A stretch of 48,309 nt of DNA from a virus. The stretch is from positions 1 to 48,309 of IMG/VR virus record IMGVR_UViG_3300034418_005372; one strand, 5' to 3'. Shown here one piece after another: positions 24,301 through 32,800 of this stretch. The translations under genes were made by a program, and so were the position numbers. Below the pieces are notes generated by a model. It had not been told where the DNA came from and made no database searches. It saw only the letters and a list, made by a program, of their open reading frames with translations. Position 1 is the first letter of the stretch. The number at the start of each line of letters is the position of its first letter.

Positions 24301-26869
24301 ATCTGATATAATACAATTACCAGTATCTACTAAAATGACAGACAAAACTAAGACAAAGTCTGATGTAATGTTTAATGGAGATACATATATAGGAAGATAT
24401 ACAGAAAAGAACACAATGTACTTTTTCCATAATTGGTTAAAAGGTCAACCTGACGGAGCAGAGATTAATTATTTAGATTATAAAATGGTAGCTCATCCAA
24501 GATTCTGGATGGATACTGATTTATTTGATGTTAATGAGTTTATTACATCATTAGGTTCAGTTTTTAAATCAAAAGGTAATTCAAATGCACCAAGTGATTT
24601 TGATTTCTTTCAAGGCACAAGTTCTACAGCTAATTGTGGATGCGGGTCAGGACAAACTATTGACGCAGTAAATTGTAAATTAATTGCAGATTGCGGTGAT
24701 ATAAATGCTGGTGATTTAAATGATTTATGTGATTTACAACAAGATGTTGATGAGGCAATAAATTATGCAACATTCTTAGAAGATTTATTAGATTGGCAAA
24801 TTGAACATTGTAATGATTCTTCTTTTTCAGATCCAATTCCAGATCCTTTAAATTATCAACCTTGTCAAGAATGTATTGACTTACAAAGTGGAAGTAGACC
24901 TGTTACAAATGATTATAGCGGTTTTGGTTCTAACGGATGGAAGTTAGACAGTGAATGTGAACCAAAAGGTAAATGGAATAGAAGAATAAGAAAAGCTAGA
25001 AAAGCTATTGATAAAGCATTAGAAAAACTTAACAAAAAACAGAATAAAATTTATGATGATTATGTTGATTGTGCTCAAAGTGATGACGGATGGATAGCAG
25101 AATTATTTAGTGATGTAATATTTCCTAATAGAAAATATGCATTTGATAGAAAATTTTCAGCATTTGCTTTTGGTGTAAAAAATGCTTTTATGTATTTGTT
25201 TAACTCAGGTGTAAGAGATTTTTATGTTGAGTCTGAAGTAAACCTTGATTACAGAGACTATGGTGATAAAATAGATGAACAACATTATGACGCATATAGA
25301 TTTTCTGATCTTAGACAAATCTTTCATACAGATAGAATTAAAGTAGGTAACTACTATAAGTATGATTATAGTTTAAGTATTAGTAAATTATTTGCAGGTT
25401 TTATTTCATGGGGTAACGTACAACAAAGAACATATGATCCAACAATTGCAGAAACTTGCTATGTATATAGACCAGACCGTATTATATATTCTCTTCCTAC
25501 TAAAGATGAAAATAAAGCAGATTTTTGGACAGTCTATTTACCAAATAATTATGAAGATTTCAGCAGCCGTCCTACAGCTATTACAACAATAGGGCGTAAT
25601 GGTGTTATGATATTCTTTGAAAGTAAAAGTCCAATACAGTTTGCAGGTGTTGATCAATTACAGACAGATGGTGGTACTAAAATTACAATAGGTGATGGTG
25701 GATTATTTCAACAACCTAGACAACAGTTTACTAATGCTGATGGAGCATATCAATATGGTTCATGTCAAGACGGATTATCTGTAATTAATACACCAGGAGG
25801 AGTATACTATATATCTCAAGAACAAGGTAAAATATTTCAAGTAGGTGAAGGTTTAAAAGAAATATCTAACTTAGGATTAAAATGGTGGTTTGCTAAATAC
25901 CTACCTTATAAATTAACAGATTACTTTATCAATTTTGATATTACAAACAATCCTGTTGCGGGTATAGGATGTCAAACTATTTTTGATAATGAAAACCAAG
26001 TAGTATATTTCTGTAAAAAAGATTATGTACCAAGAGCAGATAAACTTCCTAAAATGAGTTATGATCCTGTACTAAATCAATTTTATTATAAACCGTTTTC
26101 AGTTAAAATACCAATTCAATTAGGTGATCCTATATATTTTGAAGATGCATCATGGACGGTTTCATTTGATCCTAAATACAATATTTGGGTATCATATCAT
26201 GATTGGCATCCTGACTTAGTTATACCTAGTAGAAAAACTTTTATGACTACTAAAAATAATTCAATATGGGTGCATAATGATGATTGTCAAAGCTATTGTA
26301 ATTTCTATGGTAAATATTACCCGTTTGAAGTTGAGTTTACTATACATAATCAAACTGAAGTATTTTCTATTAGAAATATAGTTTATTATTTAGAAGCTTA
26401 TAGATACAATGATAATTGTGATGATAGATTTCATATATTAGATGAGAACTTTAATGAAGCAATTGTATTTAACTCAGAGCAATGTTCAGGATTATTAAAA
26501 TTAAATTCTGCACCAAAAAATGCTCCAGATCAATTGATCACATATCCTCAAGTAAATATTGCAGATATTGATATAGTATTTCATAAAGAAGAACAAAAAT
26601 ATAGATTTAATCAATTCTGGGATATTACAAGAGACAGAGGTGAATTTAATCCTGCTGCAACACAAACGGTATTTAATACTGCAGCAAATGGTTATGTTAA
26701 AAATCTAAATCCTTTTTATTTAGATTATGCAAAAGCAGAGTTTGAAAGAAAGAAATTTAGACACGTTAAAAATTCAGTATTATTAAGAAAAACATTTAAT
26801 GATTCAAATAAAAATGTTAACTTAATAATTTCTTTAGCTATTCAAATGAACTTAAAATCTTCTAGATAA
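21356..26869 (+). CDS. Tail stabilisation / muzzle protein
   Basis: The 1837-residue protein corresponds to the very large tail protein that in crAss-like phages forms the distal muzzle and is distantly like the P22 gp10 stabilisation protein. Residues about 20-165 carry family strings (PQEWTQARNAVNNTVSG, WAIFSTDDTDSEIGVFNEDR, NLITGSSKENFDCSRHIYWA, GLNPDRHLNINDIPYI). A long hydrophobic stretch at about 698-775 (GAFYTSVILGIGFTLVKTAG) could be buried or membrane-active. Residues about 1092-1180 are Cys-rich (NCGCGSGQ, CQECID), and the last third is beta-propeller-like with many Trp and Tyr. Its stop overlaps the ATG of the first cargo gene by one base. Confidence 0.8.
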   Translation: MAKNNNVQNTSSAGGGSFDKSLNEDNQGFAKSPQEWTQARNAVNNTVSGDLFTLSNESSNYLCSAVPDGYSIIGKIRLLGGMWAIFSTDDTDSEIGVFNEDRCTYEKLVNDACLNFKTTNLITGSSKENFDCSRHIYWADGLNPDRHLNINDIPYISQDVPEPGNPDCIVSQPITPLQLDCEKIRLEPIVDNLAFKVTEGTTAGELLNGSYYVAGAYLKNGVRVTDYSLPSNVVGLWKHDNLGSSLEIEVVNIDKDYDEYQLVLLQFANFQGPLAFVVGQYTTDQKRITITSINTKWEQLPEGEGSILRRNPIADKSDAIYKAADYLMRVGPTDKLDFNYQPLANQITAKWVSVEYDSEYYKNGGYETGYMRDEVYPFFIRWVFNTGDKSASYHIPGRAALPADLTLAGTQNLLPTESNSLKKWEVYNTATIDAPFTPYTLPDGGKVIGQGKMSYWESTEEYPGDKPEVWDALCGKKIRHHKFPDNASDTSANMVTNHYDPNDGSKIRIMAVQFDNIQAPVDNAGNPITNIVGYELLRGSREGNKTVFAKGMINNMREYFTDGDFDDPKFANDTLPFRILDGDGKRKLYANYPFNPTGDERFLSRTETVNQGTANDTNLDPDDNTDSNNNPYPKYYLDADNPYESDYVRKDFFTFHSPETNFRDPFLSAKEIKVYGELNGQALGSFEFPADHPKHKFIGNGAFYTSVILGIGFTLVKTAGRRTVETQGIRSPLIGGLTGTLPGAFSAFLGYAPILAASSTANVSAAVTKTFLNNTSLAPILAGINPNLILDSSLLTIKSTAAIAGADGGETLERREVSDWEMIPDWMKLLVGVPSFLMNLAEGIQNWLDIFYAFTSYKQHALQYVSHCFYDKFLPPDANNLRRGIKRSLYLDNQLQDFDNQYRVNNIYRIRTVGINTEDDIAHTKTTDDTQKTITEAFESYGIQQTTQGKTFNKYVGRTFPTTAASHYVGLKQPFKNQYGQISDIIQLPVSTKMTDKTKTKSDVMFNGDTYIGRYTEKNTMYFFHNWLKGQPDGAEINYLDYKMVAHPRFWMDTDLFDVNEFITSLGSVFKSKGNSNAPSDFDFFQGTSSTANCGCGSGQTIDAVNCKLIADCGDINAGDLNDLCDLQQDVDEAINYATFLEDLLDWQIEHCNDSSFSDPIPDPLNYQPCQECIDLQSGSRPVTNDYSGFGSNGWKLDSECEPKGKWNRRIRKARKAIDKALEKLNKKQNKIYDDYVDCAQSDDGWIAELFSDVIFPNRKYAFDRKFSAFAFGVKNAFMYLFNSGVRDFYVESEVNLDYRDYGDKIDEQHYDAYRFSDLRQIFHTDRIKVGNYYKYDYSLSISKLFAGFISWGNVQQRTYDPTIAETCYVYRPDRIIYSLPTKDENKADFWTVYLPNNYEDFSSRPTAITTIGRNGVMIFFESKSPIQFAGVDQLQTDGGTKITIGDGGLFQQPRQQFTNADGAYQYGSCQDGLSVINTPGGVYYISQEQGKIFQVGEGLKEISNLGLKWWFAKYLPYKLTDYFINFDITNNPVAGIGCQTIFDNENQVVYFCKKDYVPRADKLPKMSYDPVLNQFYYKPFSVKIPIQLGDPIYFEDASWTVSFDPKYNIWVSYHDWHPDLVIPSRKTFMTTKNNSIWVHNDDCQSYCNFYGKYYPFEVEFTIHNQTEVFSIRNIVYYLEAYRYNDNCDDRFHILDENFNEAIVFNSEQCSGLLKLNSAPKNAPDQLITYPQVNIADIDIVFHKEEQKYRFNQFWDITRDRGEFNPAATQTVFNTAANGYVKNLNPFYLDYAKAEFERKKFRHVKNSVLLRKTFNDSNKNVNLIISLAIQMNLKSSR

Positions 26870-29800
26870 TGAAAGGTGAATTTAAATATACTAGACGTGA
26901 AGGTCTACCAGGAGGAGCAAATGAAATGAAACAATTTGCACAAGGAAAATTTTCAATTGATGGATATAAAAGATTTAGTCCTGATGTAAATAATCCGTTT
27001 AATATTATACCATCAGGAGATATCACCATGAAAGATGTAGACTTTCCTGTACACGGTGTAGATAACTTAGGAAACTCTCAAATAATGTATCCGGGTAATG
27101 ATTATAAATTTCCGGGTAGCACTGTATTTGAAACTCCTTTACATGATTTAGATGATTATGAAGAAGCAGAACTTACAGATGAACAGATTGCTGAATTACG
27201 TGCACAAGGAATTAAGGTAGAAGAAGTTGATAAATTTCCTGATGGAGGACCTGTAAATACATACAAATGGGGAGATGTTAATGAAGAAGCTTTTACAGGT
27301 GCTGCAGGTTTAAATTCTAAAAAATTTGATTTAGATGTTTATGGTTCATATCCTTTAAATGTAAGAGAAAGACAACATCAAAGAGAACAGGGTGTAAGAC
27401 TACCAGGTGATTATGAAGCAAATGCAAGTTATAGATTTAATCCTAAATTTAATATTAATGCGGGTGCATCATATAATTATGGTCATCCTTCTTATAATGT
27501 AAATACAAGATATAACACAGGCCCTTTTAATATAAATGCTGGTGCAAGTTTTAATAGAGGTCAATTAGCTTCATATAATTTAGGATTAGGTTATAATAAA
27601 GGTCCTTTTAATATAAATGCTGGTGCAGCATATAATTATGGTCAGCCTTCATATAATTTAGGATTAGGTTATAATAATGATAAAGTAAACTTTAATGCTG
27701 ATGTAAATTTTCAAAATGGAAATCCTTATTATAATGCAGGAGTTAACTTTTTATTTCAAGACGGTGGTGAGAAAAAGATTTCTTTTGAAGAATGGTATAA
27801 GACTGTACCTGAAAGTAAAAATGATACTATTCATTATGATTTAAGAAGAGCTTATGAATTAGCTCCTCAAGAAGAACTAGATGCTTTTGTAAATTCAGAT
27901 GCTCATTTGAGAAGTGTTTATAAACAAGCTGATGGTATATATGAGTTTGTAAAAAGAAAAGATCATCCTACAGTACAAAAAGAAATAGAGTGGTTTAATT
28001 CTCCAGATGCTGCTGAGTTTAGAGAAAATTATGAATTAGATGACTCTGGTGATTACTACAGATATATTCCTAAACAACAAACAGGTGGTGAGGAAAAAGA
28101 ACTTCCTAAAGCTCAAAGTTTAGGAGAAGTAAAAAGTGATTTATTTGGTCCAAAGCCCTCTTTAACTCCATTTACAGGTCGTGATTTAGAATATGAAAGA
28201 CAGTATGTAAAAGATAACTTTGGTAACCCTAATAGAGAAGTTGCTAATAAAGTTTTTGCTTACATGAAGTTAATTGAAGAAGCAGATGCAAAAGATGCTC
28301 AAAGAAAAGAAGAAGCTTACTTAAAAAAGTCTGTACCAGTTTCAGATAAAACAAAAGTTGAAACTGGTATTATTAAACTACCTTCTCCTCAAGAAAAAAT
28401 TGCAGCTGATCAACGTGCAAAAGCTAAAAAAGAGGAACAAGAGCAGTTTGAAAAAGAAGTATGGCAAGACTATAGTAAAATGTCAACTGCTGAAAAAGTT
28501 TTTGATAGAGCTCAAGCTTTTATGGTTGATCCATATGGGATGACAGCAAGATTTTTAACAGGAGATCAAGCTTATATTCCTGGAATGGGTAGAGGTTTAT
28601 TAAATCATGATAATCCTTTTTATGATAACTATCTTAGAGCTGTTGGTTATACACCAGGACAAATAGAACCATATGATATAGGTCATATAGTTAATCCAAT
28701 GTATTGGGGTACTTCAATTGGTAATAACATACGCAAAGGTAATTATGGTACAGCTGCTTTAGAGTCAGCTTTAACTTTTGCACCTTTCTTACCTAAAGGT
28801 ACAGTTAGTATAGGTAATGTAGCTAGAGGTACAAGAATGTTAGGAGATGATTTTACTAGAGCTGGTAAATATCTTACTGAAGGTCCTTTAAGAAATGCTT
28901 ATAAATTGAATTCTGAAGCTTTAAAAGAAGCACCTTTAAACACTCTATATCATGGAAGCAACAATCCTAATTTACAATTTGATGATATAATTTTTACAGA
29001 TGTAAATCCAAATGTTGGAGCAAGACCCGGTCAATTTAAACAGAGAGCATTAGCTAGTGGAGATCCTTTAGAGTTACCTGGTGGATTTTACACTAATGAT
29101 TTATCTACACCAAAGTTTATGGGTAATTTTGATTACAGATATAGTATGAATATCCCTGCTGATGCAAAAGTTTTTAAATGGACTTCTGGTATTTCTGATA
29201 ATATTTCTGTAAAAAAATTACAAGAATTAAAAAATAAAGGTTACGATATTATTGAAGGAAAAAATGTATTAGGACAAACTGAGTACATACCGTTAAATAA
29301 AGATATTATAAGTAATTGGAAAAAATTTGAAGCAGGTGCGCCTGAGTTAGAAGCAGCTAGAAATATAAGATTTAAAACAGAAACACCACATTGGTGGAAA
29401 GGTTATCCTAAACAACTATCAGGTTCTAGTCAAATTGAAAAACAATTTGGTTTATCAATAGATGAATTAAATACAAAAGGTATAGTTAAAAAACTTAAAG
29501 ATGTAGAAAAAAATGTAGACTTAGGAATAGGAAAATATGACCATACAAATTTAATTGAATATGAAAATGGATTACAGCTGCATACATATTCTAAACCTGG
29601 GAGTAAAGTAGATGATGTTATTCTTGTTTTTGATCCAAAAACAAATGAAAACATTGCTTACATGAGAAAATATTTAAAAGGAGATTTTCCTCCTAAAGGA
29701 GGTGTTTGGGAAGATTTGCCAACTAATGAGTGGCATATTAAAGCAGATATGCCTACAGTAAATAAAGACTTAGTTAAATTTGCTAATAAAGAATTAGAAA

Positions 29801-32800
29801 AAATTGTACAAGTTAAACCTATAAAGTATGAAAGTAACACTATTTCTACAGATGGTTTAAGATATTGGAATCAGCAACAAAAACATGGGTATTCTGCAAT
29901 AGATGACTTTACCACGCCTAGTGTAAGTGCTGCTGGTAAAGATGATTTATTTAAAAATCTTAAATATTCTAATGATGATAATGCTTTTGAAGCAGTGAAG
30001 TTTGCAACTAAAGAAGATGCTATTGAAGGTGCTGCAAGATTGGAAAACTTAATGAAAAACCAAGGATTAGATTATAAAGTAATCATTAATAACGATAATA
30101 CTTTAAAAATAGATTTACCTAAATTACAAAGAGCTTATTATAAGGGAGGTCCAGTATTTCAAGATGGTGGTGAATACATAGAAGCTAAACTAAGTCTTGA
30201 AGAAATTAAAGAATTAAAAAAACATGGATATCATATAGAAGAATATCAAGATGGTGGTGAGGAAAAAGATCCAGATCCTGTTACAATGCAAGAAGTTACA
30301 ACAACACCATTATCAAGATTTTATGGAGAATATGATACTCAAAATCCTTATACTGATTTCTTCAGAAGTAAGAAAGATAAGTATTTGAGTAGAGGGGATA
30401 TGGGTTTACAAAAATTGTTTAATATTAATGAACGTAATTTTCCTGAAGCTGAGATTAATAGAATCTATGATGAGTATCAATATAATAGAAACAACTATGC
30501 TATAGAACAATTTGCTAAAGAAAATAATATTGATTTAACAGATAGAGAGTCTATAATGAATAATCCTGCTAATGCTAAAGTACTTTCTAAAGCAATGGCT
30601 AATTCAAAGTATGGTAAATATTTGCAACCATCACTTTGGGCAAGAACTAAAGCAGGAGCAGTATCTGCAGCTAATGCTTTATTAGATGGTCCTCAAGGAA
30701 TATATGGTCCAACATTTACACCAGACATTAAAGGATTAACAACTGCTGAAGAATATGAATATTATTATCCAAATAGTACTTTACAAAAGGTAGGAAATGT
30801 AGCTGATGTACTTTCTTTTGTAGATATACTAGGTGTACCTCTTATGAATCAATTAACTGATAATAGAGATTATGCAGAGAACCCTTCTACATTAGGAGAG
30901 ATAGCTTCTGGTACATTAAATGCAAGAACTTCTCCTATGGCTGCTTCAGTACCTAGTTTAGCATTAGCACCAGCAGGTATACTAGGAGCACCTGATGCAA
31001 TAAGTTTAGGTTTAAAAGGATTAGGTAAAGTTGGTAAAGTTGCAGATGATGCTGTAGAATTATTAGCTAATAATTTTACTAAACAACTACCAGGTTCACC
31101 TAACATTTTAAATAATCCTTTTATAGAATCTAGAAATAGTTTATCAAATGCTACATCAGGTACTAGTAGTTTTTTAAGTGAACTATTAGGAGAACTAACT
31201 CAAGGTTCATTAAATAGAAAAAAAATTGAAGAAGGTAATCAATGGTTACAAGAGTGGATAAATCATCCTAGCACTCAATGGAAAATTCATAATGATTTAA
31301 ATAAAGTAAGAAAACAATATTCAGATTTTTATCCAAAAAATTCAAGTGCACTTACAGGGGCTAATGAACTAGCTGACTTAATAGAAATACAGTCAAGAAT
31401 TTTTAACCCTAATAGTAAAGAATATAGTCTGTTAAAACAATTTAAAGATAATTTAGATCTGTATACTAAAGTGTTAGGATTTAATAGAAATAAATTTATA
31501 AAACCTATGCATGTTGGAAATTGGGGAGTAAGTTACCAACATAGATTTCATCCTGAAAGAAGACAAGAATTTCTTGATGATCCAACTAAAATTCCTGATA
31601 GATATGGTAGTTATATTTCTAGAACTCCTAATATGAGTCCTGAAGATAGAGTAAGTACTACAATTCATGAAGGTACTCATGATTGGATTAGCGAAGAAGC
31701 TTTTAAATTACCGGGAGGAATGCAAGATTTATCTTTAAAATACACAGATCCTGAAATTAAAAAAGATTATTTTCAGTATAGAAAATTAAGAGACTTTGGT
31801 GAAGATCCTGATATTGTGATGGGAAAAGAAAAAGCTTATCAAGCTTATTTGGCAGAACCAACGGAAATGCATGCTAGGATAATGGAATTAAGACACCATT
31901 TAGGTATAAAACCTGATGATGTAATAGATGATGACTATGTAAAAAAAGTAGTAGAATATATAAAATCTGGTAATTCTCCTATTGACGGTGAAGGATTTTT
32001 ACGTGTGTTAGGAAAAGATAATGAAACACAAGCTAAAGGATTAAAAGAATTATTTAATGGATTTTGGGCAGCGGCTCCTATAACAATTGGTGTAGGTGCA
32101 GGATTAATGGATAATAAAAAAATAGGAGGTGAAACTGAACTTACTAAATATCAAACTAAAGGTGAAGTAAAAAATAGAAAAGCAGAATGGGAAAGATATG
32201 AAAAAGAATTAAGTATGCCTAAAATAGTTGCTAAGTCTAAATACTTACAAGAGTTATTAGCAGCAAAACAAGAATGGGAAAAAGCTCAAACTAATAAGGT
32301 AGAAAGTTCTTATATGCCTATTGAAGCTAGAATGAATAAACTTGATCCTAGAAATAACCCGTTTATTCAAAGCTCTCTACCTGATGCAGAATATTATAAA
32401 CCTGAGAGAAAAGTTATAGACAGATATATACCAGAAGACGTAACTCAAGGTAATAATGCTGGTAAATATAATAATCCAAATTTATATGAAAATGTTATAA
32501 AAGACAATTATATACCAGAAAATTATAATTTTAATCAACCTAATAATGCTGGTAAATATAATAATCCTGATTTATATGAAAATGCTGCAGAAGAAAAAAC
32601 ACAACCAATAGAAAAAGTACAAGCAGATGCTTCAAATATTAATTTACAAGATTATACAGCATTATTAAATCCTTTAAATAATCCTATATTAAAGGCAGCA
32701 TTAAATGTAGATCCGAGTTATTATGCTCCAAAAAAAGTTAGTAAATATAATAATCCTAATTTATATGAAGATCCTCAATTACATAAAGTTTCAGATGATT

